61,752 bases of DNA. Source: Opitutus sp. (GTDB lineage: Bacteria > Verrucomicrobiota > Verrucomicrobiia > Opitutales > Opitutaceae). The notes under the pieces are model-generated. The model worked only from the letters and a program-made list of their open reading frames with translations. It was not told the DNA's origin and searched no databases. Position 1 is the first letter of the stretch. Each line of letters starts with the position of its first letter. The translations under genes and the position numbers were made by a program. This document shows positions 50,138 to 58,535 of the stretch, piece by piece. Location: contig PNJQ01000012.1 in assembly GCA_013821985.1 (NCBI GenBank), positions 1 through 61,752 on the forward strand, given 5' to 3'.

Positions 50138-53100
50138 CTACGCGTGCTGGGGCGCGGCGGTCGCCGAGCCGTCTGGGCTCTTCGCCGTGGCCCGGCGATC
50201 ACTCGCCAACAGGGTGTAGAACGCGGGCACCACGAAGAGCGTGAACAGCGTGCCGATGCTCATGCCGGTCGCGATCACCAGTCCGATGCTGAACCGGCTT
50301 TCCGCGCCTGCGCCGCTCGCACGGAGCAACGGGAGCACGCCGAGCACCATCGCGGCAGTCGTCATCAAGATCGGACGCAACCGCACCGCTGCCGCGTGCT
50401 CCGCCGCTTGGCGGATCGTCATCCCCTCGCGCTCCTGCAGCTTGTTCGCGAACTCCACGATGAGAATACCGTGCTTCGTGATGAGTCCCACGAGCGTGAT
50501 GAGTCCCACCTGCGTGTAGATGTTGAGGGTCGCGACGCCGAAAAACAAAAATACCATCGCGCCGGCGATCGAGAGCGGCACCGCCATCATGATGATGAAC
50601 GGATCGCGCCAGCTCTCGTATTGCGCGGCGAGCACGAGGAAGATGACCACGACCGCAAGCAGGAAGGTCGTCATGAGCGACGCGCCTTCCTGCATGAACT
50701 GCCGCGAGTCGCCGTTGTAATCGATCGTGAAGCCCTGCGGGAAGAACGTCGCCGCCTCCGCGCGCAGCCAGTCGAGCGCCTGGCCTTGCGAGACGCCGGG
50801 CGCGGGCAGAAACGAGAGCGTGGCCGCGTTCAATTGCTGGAAGCGCCGGAGCTCGCGCGGCTGCACGACACTTTCCTGTTTCGCGATCGAGGAGAGCGGC
50901 ACCAGTTCGCCCTTGCTCGTCGCGATGTAGTAATCGCCAAGCTGATCGGGATTCAGCCGTGCCGTGCGCGTCACCTGCGGCACCACGCGGTAAGCGCGGC
51001 CTTGGATCGCGAACCGATTCACGTAACCGCCGCCGAGCATCGAGCCGAGATCCGCACCGAGTTGCTGCATGTTGATGCCGAGCGCCGCGGCCTTCTCGCG
51101 GTCGATCACGAGATTCACCTGCGGCTGGTCGAACTTCAGATTCGTGTCGCCGAAAACGAACAATCCACTCCGCACCGCACGTTGCAGCAGTTCGCCGGAA
51201 ACCTCCGCGACGCGCTCGTGCGACTCGGTGGAACTGATCACGGTCTGCACCGGCAAGCCGCCCGCCGAGCCGGGCAGCGATGGGCGCAGGAACGACGATA
51301 CGCGCAACCCGGCGATCTGACCGAGCTTGCCCTGGATTTCCTGCTGCAGCGATTGCGCGCTGCGCGTGCGTTGGCTCCACGGCTTCAGCCGCCAGCCGAT
51401 GAAAGCCGAGTTCGGCGCGCCGCCGCGACCGACAATGACGAAGATCTCCGCGGTCAGGTCCGCGTAGTCCTTGCGAATCAGCTTCGCGACTTCGCTGGCG
51501 AAGAGCAGCGTCTGCTCCACGGTTGAAGTCGGCGCGCCTTCCGCGCTCATCAGGATGACGCTGCTGTCTTCCGACGGCGCGAGTTCGCTCTTCGTCATCA
51601 TGAAAAACGGGACGATGGAGGCGAACACCAGGGCCGCGACGATGAGGATTGCCGGCCGGGTGTTGAGCGCGCCGTGCAGCCACCGCTCGTAGGTTGCCTG
51701 CAGTTTGCCGAAGCTCCGGTCGAGAAACGCTTCGAAGCCTTTCGGGTTGTGCGAGTGTCGCAGGATGCGCGCGCACATCATCGGCGAGAGCGTCAGCGCG
51801 ACGAAGCCAGAAATGATCACCGCGCCCGCGAGCGTGAAGGCGAATTCGCGGAACAACGCGCCGGTCAGGCCCGATTGAAAGCCAATCGGCGCATACACCG
51901 CCGCGAGCGTGATCGTCATCGCGATCACCGGGCCGACGAGTTCGTGCGCTCCCTTGATCGCCGACTGAAACGGCGTGAGTCCCTCCTCGATGTGGCGGTG
52001 GATGTTCTCCACCACCACGATGGCGTCATCGACCACGAGGCCGATGGCCAGCACCATCGCGAGCAGCGTCAGGAGATTGATCGAGAAACCGAGCGCCAGC
52101 ATTAGCGCGCACGCACCCACGAGCGAAAGCGGAATCGCCACGATGGGAATCACGACGGAGCGAAAGGAGCCGAGAAAAAGATAGATCACGAGGATGACGA
52201 TGGCCATCGCCTCCACGAGTGTCTTCATCACCTCGGAGATCGAGTCGTTGATGAACTCCGTGAAGTCCGCGACGATCTTTCCGCTCAAGCCGGGCGGCAA
52301 CTGCGCTTGAATCTCCGGCATCGCGGCGCGCACGCCCTTGATGACATCGATCGCGTTCGCCGTCGGCAGAACTGAGACGCCGATGAACACGCCGTTCACG
52401 CCGGAAAAATTAACGAGCGAGTCGTAATTCTCCGCGCCGAGCACGACATCGGCGATGTCGCGCAAGCGCACCAGTTCGCCGCCGCTCTCGCGGATGATCA
52501 GATCCTTGAATTCCTCGACCGAGCGCAGGTCGGTCTGCACCGTGAGGTTGACGCTGAGCATGCTGCCCTTCGTCTGGCCGACGGCGGACAGATAATTTTG
52601 CGCGGCCAGCGCGGCGCGCACTTGGGCGGCGCTCAGATTGAGCGCGGCCATGCGGTCGGGTTTCAGCCAGATGCGCATCGCGAAGACGCGTCCACCGAGA
52701 ATGTCCGCTTTCTGCACTCCGGGCACGGTCGCGAGTTTCGGCTGCACCACGCGCGTGAGGTAGTCTGTGATTTGGTTGCCCTGCATCGTCTCGCTTGAGA
52801 AACCCACGAACGCCGACGGCGTCGTTTCGCCGACCGCGACGTCGAAAATCGGATCCTCCGCGCCCGCGGGCAGCTCGCCCTTCACGCGGTTCACCTTCGC
52901 GGTGATTTGCGTCAGCGCGTCGTTGGGATCGTAATTGAGGCGCAGGCGCGCGCTGATGCTCGCGAAGCCCTGCCGGCTCGTCGATTCGACGAAGTCGATG
53001 CCGTCGGCCGAGGAGATTTCGCGCTCGAGCGGCGTCGTGACGAAGCCACGCACGAGGTCGGCGTTGGCGCCAGGGTAGGCGACGCTGACCGTCACGACCG

Positions 53101-53227
53101 CGTTGCTCGTGTAGGGATATTGCCGCACCACCAGCGCGCGAATCGCCTGCCACCCGGCGATGAGCAGGAACACGTTGAGCACCGTCGCGAGAATCGGACG
53201 GCGGATGAAGATCTCGGTAAAGTTCAT
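50138..53227 (-). CDS. RND multidrug efflux transporter, inner-membrane subunit (HAE1 family)
   Basis: A 1029-residue pump of the AcrB/MexB superfamily. It starts MNFTEIFIRRPILATVLNVF, with an aspartate pair in TM4 (LAIGLVVDDAIVVVENIHRH), the GxxxRP-type FFMMTKSELAPSED in the porter region and GLITLVGLITKHGILIVEFA in TM10. The two halves each have a large periplasmic loop. The N-terminal pattern RQYPYTSNAVVTVSVAYPGA resembles the MexK/AcrD-like branch found in soil bacteria, but the substrate is unknown. Its start lies 4 bases after the stop of the adaptor gene, a classical pump operon. No outer-membrane TolC-type gene is in the window. Confidence 0.95.
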   Translation of the reverse strand: MNFTEIFIRRPILATVLNVFLLIAGWQAIRALVVRQYPYTSNAVVTVSVAYPGANADLVRGFVTTPLEREISSADGIDFVESTSRQGFASISARLRLNYDPNDALTQITAKVNRVKGELPAGAEDPIFDVAVGETTPSAFVGFSSETMQGNQITDYLTRVVQPKLATVPGVQKADILGGRVFAMRIWLKPDRMAALNLSAAQVRAALAAQNYLSAVGQTKGSMLSVNLTVQTDLRSVEEFKDLIIRESGGELVRLRDIADVVLGAENYDSLVNFSGVNGVFIGVSVLPTANAIDVIKGVRAAMPEIQAQLPPGLSGKIVADFTEFINDSISEVMKTLVEAMAIVILVIYLFLGSFRSVVIPIVAIPLSLVGACALMLALGFSINLLTLLAMVLAIGLVVDDAIVVVENIHRHIEEGLTPFQSAIKGAHELVGPVIAMTITLAAVYAPIGFQSGLTGALFREFAFTLAGAVIISGFVALTLSPMMCARILRHSHNPKGFEAFLDRSFGKLQATYERWLHGALNTRPAILIVAALVFASIVPFFMMTKSELAPSEDSSVILMSAEGAPTSTVEQTLLFASEVAKLIRKDYADLTAEIFVIVGRGGAPNSAFIGWRLKPWSQRTRSAQSLQQEIQGKLGQIAGLRVSSFLRPSLPGSAGGLPVQTVISSTESHERVAEVSGELLQRAVRSGLFVFGDTNLKFDQPQVNLVIDREKAAALGINMQQLGADLGSMLGGGYVNRFAIQGRAYRVVPQVTRTARLNPDQLGDYYIATSKGELVPLSSIAKQESVVQPRELRRFQQLNAATLSFLPAPGVSQGQALDWLRAEAATFFPQGFTIDYNGDSRQFMQEGASLMTTFLLAVVVIFLVLAAQYESWRDPFIIMMAVPLSIAGAMVFLFFGVATLNIYTQVGLITLVGLITKHGILIVEFANKLQEREGMTIRQAAEHAAAVRLRPILMTTAAMVLGVLPLLRASGAGAESRFSIGLVIATGMSIGTLFTLFVVPAFYTLLASDRRATAKSPDGSATAAPQHA

Positions 53228-53231
53228 CGGC

Positions 53232-54344
53232 TCAGCTTTCCGCCGGCTTCGGCGCGGGGTTGTTTGTCGGCACGACGGTGTTGTTGACGGTCACCGGTGT
53301 GCCGGGCCGCAATTTGCCCTGACCCGCCGTGACCACCTCGTCGCCCGGCGACACGCCCTTAAGCAACGAAATCTGGTCGCCGCGCTTGGCCCCGATTTGC
53401 ACGAAGCGCTGTTGCGCCACGAGCGCGCCGTTTTCCTTTGCGACGACATAGACCGAGTCGCCGTAAGGACTGTAAACGATCGCGGTCGAGGGCAGCACGA
53501 CGACCGTGTTCTCGTCCGGCAATTCGACCTCGACGTGCGCGAACATTCCTGGGCGCAGTGTTTCGTCTTCATTTTTCAACACCGCGCGGACGCGCACGCT
53601 GCGCGTCGCCGTGCTCACGCGAGGATCAGTCGCTTCGATCGTGCCGGTGAAATCCCTTCCCGGAAACGCATCCACGCGCACATGCACCGAAAGGCCCGGC
53701 TGCAGGTGCGTCACCTCCTGCTGCGGCAGCGTGAAGTCGGTGTAAATCGGATTGGTCGCCTCGAGCGAGACGACAGCATCGCCTTTGTTGAGGAACTGGC
53801 CGGGATTCACCTGGCGAAGGCTGACGCGGCCGTCGAACGGCGCCACGATGCGCTTTTTCGCGAGGGTGGCCTTGGTTGATTCGATCGCGGCTTGCGTCTG
53901 CGCGGCGGTGGCCTCGGCCGCATCGAAGTCGGCCTGCGTGTTCGTGCTGTTGCGGCGCAGCTCGTGGGCGCGTTCGAGATTCAACTGCGCAAGGCGCGCG
54001 CTGGCCTCGTTGCTGCGGAGCTGCGCGGCTTCGGTGGCGGTGTCCATTTCCACGAGCACCTCACCCGCCTTCACGAGCGCGCCGGAGTCGAAGTTGACGC
54101 TGACGAGACGTCCCTCGATTTCGGCGCGGATCGTCACGCCGCGAAAGCTTTCGAGCGTGCCCACGGCGCTCAGCGTGGTGCGCCATTTTTCCTGCACGGC
54201 GGTCGCTGTCGTCACCGCCGCCGGCGCGGGCTTGCGGGCGGCTTGGGCGGCGCGGGCGCGCTTGTCTTGCAGAAAGCGGTAGCCGAAAATCGCCGCGAGC
54301 ACTCCCATCGCGACCAGCACCGTCAGGACGACACGTTTTTTCAT
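53232..54344 (-). CDS. RND efflux periplasmic adaptor (membrane fusion protein)
   Basis: A 370-residue adaptor. A membrane anchor (VVLTVLVAMGVLAAIFGYRF) is followed by the lipoyl half-motif GRLVSVNFDSGALVKAGEVL, a coiled-coil hairpin (EASARLAQLNLERAHELRRN to AAQTQAAIESTKATLAKKRI), the second lipoyl half IVAPFDGRVSLRQVNPGQFL, and the beta-barrel and membrane-proximal domains (VRAVLKNEDETLRPGMFAHV). There is no lipobox, so it is held by the N-terminal helix. It is the first gene of the pump operon and is divergent from the TPR kinase with an 88-base gap. Confidence 0.94.
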   Translation of the reverse strand: MKKRVVLTVLVAMGVLAAIFGYRFLQDKRARAAQAARKPAPAAVTTATAVQEKWRTTLSAVGTLESFRGVTIRAEIEGRLVSVNFDSGALVKAGEVLVEMDTATEAAQLRSNEASARLAQLNLERAHELRRNSTNTQADFDAAEATAAQTQAAIESTKATLAKKRIVAPFDGRVSLRQVNPGQFLNKGDAVVSLEATNPIYTDFTLPQQEVTHLQPGLSVHVRVDAFPGRDFTGTIEATDPRVSTATRSVRVRAVLKNEDETLRPGMFAHVEVELPDENTVVVLPSTAIVYSPYGDSVYVVAKENGALVAQQRFVQIGAKRGDQISLLKGVSPGDEVVTAGQGKLRPGTPVTVNNTVVPTNNPAPKPAES

Positions 54345-54432
54345 CGGAAACGGCTAGCGTGCCGGAAAAAGTTGCCGGCGCAAGTGTCGCCATGTCTTCC
54401 GCTGGGACGCGGGCGGAAGGTTGGGGGTTGAA

Positions 54433-56490
54433 ATGCCGCGGTCTCTCTGCCCGATTGCGGGCGTGGACTGTTTTCTCCCGCGTTTCCCGAGTCTCGTGCT
54501 CGCGGCGGCGTTGATCGCGGCCACCGCCTCCGCGCAACAAACGACCGTGCCTCGCGTCGTGCGCGACGCCGGCCCGCCGTTGTCCACCGCGACGGATTCG
54601 GAATTGCCGGACGGCGATGAAGTTTGGGAATCCGCCCAGCAGGCGCTCGCTCAAGCCGCGAACGAACGCGATGCCCTGGCTGCGCTCGTCACCGTCGTGA
54701 ATCTCCAGCGGCGTCGCGGCGATTACACCGAAGGCCTCGCCGGTGCGCGCGATGGCCTTGCTCGCGCGCGCCAGCTCCGCGATGCGCGCCTGCAGGTCGA
54801 TTTCCTCTATCTGCTCGGCCGGCTCTACTGGAATCTCACCGACTATCCGCACTCGCTCGAGAACCACCTTGAGGAACTCCGCCTCGCCGAACCTCTCGGC
54901 GACGCCTCGTTGCTCGCGCGCACGCACGGCGGGCTCGGGCTCACGTATCAACGTTACGGCCGCAACGAGGACGCGCTCCAGCATTTCAAACTCGGCCTCG
55001 ATCTCGCCGTGCGCGCCGGCGACGACCGCATCCGCTCGAGCCTCCTCAACAGCCTGGGCAATTATCACCTGAGCATCCGGAATTTCGACCAGGCCACGAC
55101 GATTCACGAACAGGCACTCAAACTCCGCGAAGGTTACGGCAACCGTCGCGCCATCGCCGAGTCGCTGACCAACCTTGGCCTCATCGCCGACGCGCGCGGC
55201 GATACCGCCAAGGCGCTCGATTACCTCCAGCGCGCGCTCACGACTTTCGAGACGCTGAAATACCGGCGCTACCTCGCCAACACGCATCGCCGGCTCGCGC
55301 TCGTGTTGCGCAAGGCCGGCCGCACCGACGAGGCGCTGGCCCATCTGGAAAAGGCGCGGCAAATCGCCGGCACGCTCGAAAGCGCCGAAGTGCTCGCGGA
55401 TCTTTATCAGGAATTCGCCCTGACGCACGAGGCCCGCGGCGAACTCCCGCTCGCGCTCGAATTCCAGCGCAAACAGGCCGCCGCCACCGACCAGATGCGC
55501 GGCGAGCGGGATCGTCAGCGCATGAGCGAACTGCGCGCCCGCTACAGCGCCGAACAGCGCGAACTCGAAATCGCCCTGCTCAAACGCGGCCAGGAATTAC
55601 AGAACGCCGAAATCGCGCGCCGTCGCACGCAAAGCCTCGCGCTCGGCGCCGGGCTGGTCGGCGGCGTGTTGCTGCTCGGTGCGATCATCATGCTGCAACG
55701 CGCGCGCCTCCGCGCCGAGCGCCGCCTCCATGCCGCCACCGAGCACGCGCGTGAACGCGCCGAGGCGGCCGAACGTCTCAAGTCGCGCCTGCTGCAAATC
55801 GCCTCGCACGACCTCAAGGTCCCGCTCACCGCACTCAATGCCACGGCGGCGATGATCGGCCGCGATCCGACCGACGACGCGACCGTGCGCCGTCTCGCGG
55901 GCGGCATTCAGGCCGATACCGCGCGCATGCGCAGCCTCGTGCGCGATTTTCTCGACGCCGCCGCGATGGAGGACGGCAACTTGCAACTGCACGCCGCCGA
56001 GCACGACCTCGGCGAGATTGCGCGCAACGCCGTCGAGAGCCTCACGCCGGTCGCGCAGGCCAAGGGCCAGCGGTTGATTTTTCATGCCGCGCCCGCGCCG
56101 TTGCCGAAAGTGAATGCCGATGCGGAGCGCTTGCGCCAGGTGTTCGACAATCTCATCGGCAACGCTCTCAAGTTCACCCCACCCGGTGGCGACGTTACCA
56201 TCGCGCTGGGCGAGACGCCCGGTTGGGCCTTCGCCGAGGTGCGTGACAGTGGCCCGGGACTTGGCCCGGCCGACTTCGCCAAAATCTTCGCACCCTACCA
56301 GCGGCTCTCCGCGCAGCCGACCGGCACCGGTGAAGACTCCACCGGCTTGGGCCTCTTCATCGCGCGCGAGTTGCTCACGCTGCAAGGCGGCCGGCTCGAA
56401 GTGCAATCGCAGCCCGGCCGCGGCGCCGTGTTCCGGGTGCTGTTGCCCGTCGCCGCGCGCGAACCGGCGGCCCGCGCGAGCGCTCGCTAA
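54433..56490 (+). CDS. TPR-repeat sensor histidine kinase
   Basis: A 685-residue kinase. A signal-anchor (LVLAAALIAATASA) is followed by a periplasmic TPR array (about residues 55-360, for example THGGLGLTYQRYGRNEDALQ, and SLTNLGLIADARGDTAKALD). A membrane helix follows (SLALGAGLVGGVLLLGAIIM), then a coiled linker. The HisKA motif is IASHDLKVPLTAL with His459 (SHDLK rather than SHELR). The ATPase domain has NLIGNALKFT, DSGPGLG and TGLGLFIARE. There is no receiver, so it needs a partner; the convergent LuxR-type regulator 160 bases away is the obvious candidate. The ATG at 54433 is preferred over a TTG at 54421. Confidence 0.92.
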   Translation: MPRSLCPIAGVDCFLPRFPSLVLAAALIAATASAQQTTVPRVVRDAGPPLSTATDSELPDGDEVWESAQQALAQAANERDALAALVTVVNLQRRRGDYTEGLAGARDGLARARQLRDARLQVDFLYLLGRLYWNLTDYPHSLENHLEELRLAEPLGDASLLARTHGGLGLTYQRYGRNEDALQHFKLGLDLAVRAGDDRIRSSLLNSLGNYHLSIRNFDQATTIHEQALKLREGYGNRRAIAESLTNLGLIADARGDTAKALDYLQRALTTFETLKYRRYLANTHRRLALVLRKAGRTDEALAHLEKARQIAGTLESAEVLADLYQEFALTHEARGELPLALEFQRKQAAATDQMRGERDRQRMSELRARYSAEQRELEIALLKRGQELQNAEIARRRTQSLALGAGLVGGVLLLGAIIMLQRARLRAERRLHAATEHARERAEAAERLKSRLLQIASHDLKVPLTALNATAAMIGRDPTDDATVRRLAGGIQADTARMRSLVRDFLDAAAMEDGNLQLHAAEHDLGEIARNAVESLTPVAQAKGQRLIFHAAPAPLPKVNADAERLRQVFDNLIGNALKFTPPGGDVTIALGETPGWAFAEVRDSGPGLGPADFAKIFAPYQRLSAQPTGTGEDSTGLGLFIARELLTLQGGRLEVQSQPGRGAVFRVLLPVAAREPAARASAR

Positions 56491-56653
56491 AGTTGGCTTC
56501 ATCGGGTTTGCACCGGTGGGCGGGCAGACCCCTCTGTCCGCCAAAAAATCGACGACGCAATCCGCCGGTCTAACCGACGCGCGCCTCTCGGCGCGCAGAG
56601 GGACCTGCGCGTCCACCACGAGCAGTCTCACCGCGGGACCGTCGCGTCCGCGC

Positions 56654-57313
56654 TTAACCCAACCCGTTGCGCAGGCACCACCGCACCAGCGTCGGCACGT
56701 CGTGCAGGCCGAGCTTGGCGAGGATGCGCGCCCGGTGTTTTTCCACCGTGCGCGCGCTCAGGCCAAGTTGATCGGCGACTTCCTTCGACACGAGGCCGCG
56801 CGCGACGAGGCGCACGACTTCCTGCTCGCGCTCGGACAGCAACTCCGCGCCCGCGCGCGGCAACGCCGGTTCGCTCGCGAGCGATGACGGCACCGGCGGA
56901 GGCACGGTGGCCGAGAAAAACATGCCGCCTTCCAACACGCACTGCACGGCGCGGTCGATCTGCTCGAGCGGAGAATTTTTATCCACAAAACCCGCCACGC
57001 CGAGCGAGACGAGTTCCGCGGGCAATTGCGCTTCGGGATGCGCGGTGAGAATCACTACCTTGGTCGCCAATCCCTTTTGCCGGAGTGCGCGGACGATGTC
57101 GCGCCCGTCCATGTCGCGCAGATAAAGATCGGCGATCAAGAGATCCGGCGGCTGCGCGAGACAGGAGGCGAGTGCGTCACACCCATCGCCGAAATCCCGG
57201 AACACCTTCGGTTGAAAGCGCCGTTGCAACGCGTCCTTCAGCAACCCGCGAAATGTCGCCGTGTCATCGACGAGCACGAACGTCTGAGCGGAGGAGGGCA
57301 GGGCAGCGGGCAT
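56654..57313 (-). CDS. NarL/LuxR-type response regulator
   Basis: A 219-residue response regulator. The receiver has the acidic pair in TFVLVDDTATFRG, acceptor Asp62 in LLIADLYLRDMDG, the Thr of VVILTAHPEA and the Lys of VAGFVDKNSPLEQI. The LuxR-type helix-turn-helix is LLSEREQEVVRLVARGLVSK, followed by VADQLGLSARTVEKHRARIL. It probably forms a two-component pair with the convergent TPR kinase. The start at 57313 is preferred; the frame runs into the repeat element upstream. Confidence 0.93.
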   Translation of the reverse strand: MPAALPSSAQTFVLVDDTATFRGLLKDALQRRFQPKVFRDFGDGCDALASCLAQPPDLLIADLYLRDMDGRDIVRALRQKGLATKVVILTAHPEAQLPAELVSLGVAGFVDKNSPLEQIDRAVQCVLEGGMFFSATVPPPVPSSLASEPALPRAGAELLSEREQEVVRLVARGLVSKEVADQLGLSARTVEKHRARILAKLGLHDVPTLVRWCLRNGLG

Positions 57314-57379
57314 CTCGCCTCCAGCAGACGCTTGTCCGCGCGCACTGCAAGTCCGCGCGCATGCCCGATCTGTAAATTG

Positions 57380-57493
57380 AGGTGGGCGTCGGCGTCCGAC
57401 GACGCCGATGAGCGCGCAATGCGTCCCGGTTCTTGGATTTCGCGCGCGCCATTCGTGCAAAACCAATCGCCGCCGGGACGTCGGCGACCACCT
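57380..57493 (-). repeat. MITE-like element with terminal inverted repeats, copy C
   Basis: On the minus strand it starts GGTGGTCGCCGACGTCCCGG and ends GTCGGACGCCGACGCCCACC. The ends are inverted repeats over about 17 bases. It aligns with copies A and B but in the opposite orientation. The rest of the 340-base gap (57314-57379 and 57494-57653) shows no gene or clear signal. Confidence 0.65.
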
Positions 57494-57653
57494 TGAACCA
57501 TGGATCGGTCTTGATTACGTAGAACTACGCCATCGGCGCGGGCAGGCTTCACCCTAGTCGGCCGCGGCGCCGCCCGGTAGAGTGCCGCACCCCTTTCCCC
57601 GTGTTCCGCGGAGTTCCTCCCGGACCGTCCACCGTTTCCGCTTTGCTATCGGC

Positions 57654-58511
57654 ATGAAATTTTTGCGCGTTCTTCTTCCGTTGCTGTTTTCGATCGGCGT
57701 AGCCCGTGCCTGCGCCGCGGACCCCGCGGCTCATGCGAGCTTCGTGTTCGAGCAGGCCGGGCATCAGGTGAAGGTCTGGCATCACCGACCTGCCGGCCTC
57801 GCGGCGGATGCGCCCGTGCTGTTCGTCATTCACGGCGTTGGCCGCAACGGGGAGGAATACCTTACGGACTGGATCGAGTTGGCCGACGCGAAGAAATTTC
57901 TCCTCATCGTCCCGGAGTTTTCGAAGAAGGAGTTCCCCGGCGAGGAGTCGTTCAACTCCGGTAATCTCTTCGATGCCGCGGGCGCACTCAGACCGCGCGA
58001 GCAATGGTCGTTCAGCATGATCGAACCGATCTTCGACGCCGTGCGCACGAAACTCGGCAGCACGCGCGGCGAATATCTCATCTACGGCCACTCGGCCGGG
58101 GCGCAGTTCGTGCAGCGTCTGCTTTATTTCGTGCCCGACGCGCGCGTCGCCCGCGCCGTCGCCGCCAACGCCGGCTGGTATATGCTGCCGGAACTCGCGA
58201 CGGAGTTTCCTTACGGGTTGCGCGGCACGCCGGCCGATGCCGCGGCGCTGCGCGGGACGTTCTCCCGCCCGATGGTCGTCCTGCTGGGGGAAGCCGACAC
58301 CGACGCCAAACACCCGTCTCTGCGTCATACGCCGGAGTCGGACGCGCAAGGCTTGCATCGTTTCGCGCGCGGCCAATTTTTCTTCGCTCGCGCCCGCGCC
58401 GTTGCCGCCGAAATGAACACGCCCTTTCACTGGACCCTCGCCACCGCCCCGGGTATTGCCCACTCCAACAAAGGCATGGCGCCCTTCGCCGTCCCGCACC
58501 TCTTTCCCTGA
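57654..58511 (+). CDS. exported alpha/beta hydrolase (PHB depolymerase/esterase-like)
   Basis: A 285-residue protein with a signal peptide (MKFLRVLLPLLFSIGVARACA) and an alpha/beta-hydrolase domain. The oxyanion region is LFVIHGVGRNGEEYL, the nucleophile is Ser147 in LIYGHSAGAQFVQ, a likely acid lies in VVLLGEADTDAKHPS and the His in ATAPGIAHSNKGM. The layout fits the polyhydroxybutyrate depolymerase/feruloyl esterase-like group that acts outside the cytoplasm; the substrate is not shown by sequence. It precedes the TonB receptor gene by 24 bases and is probably co-transcribed with it, suggesting the two process and import related material. Confidence 0.85.
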   Translation: MKFLRVLLPLLFSIGVARACAADPAAHASFVFEQAGHQVKVWHHRPAGLAADAPVLFVIHGVGRNGEEYLTDWIELADAKKFLLIVPEFSKKEFPGEESFNSGNLFDAAGALRPREQWSFSMIEPIFDAVRTKLGSTRGEYLIYGHSAGAQFVQRLLYFVPDARVARAVAANAGWYMLPELATEFPYGLRGTPADAAALRGTFSRPMVVLLGEADTDAKHPSLRHTPESDAQGLHRFARGQFFFARARAVAAEMNTPFHWTLATAPGIAHSNKGMAPFAVPHLFP

Positions 58512-58535
58512 CCGTTTGACTGACCCCCGAACACC

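Noticed and set aside
56516-56546. Hairpin GGCGGGCAGA/TCTGTCCGCC followed by A-run as a terminator of the LuxR-type regulator gene
   Set aside because: For the leftward gene the A-run (T-run on its strand) precedes the hairpin instead of following it, so it does not have terminator layout in that direction.
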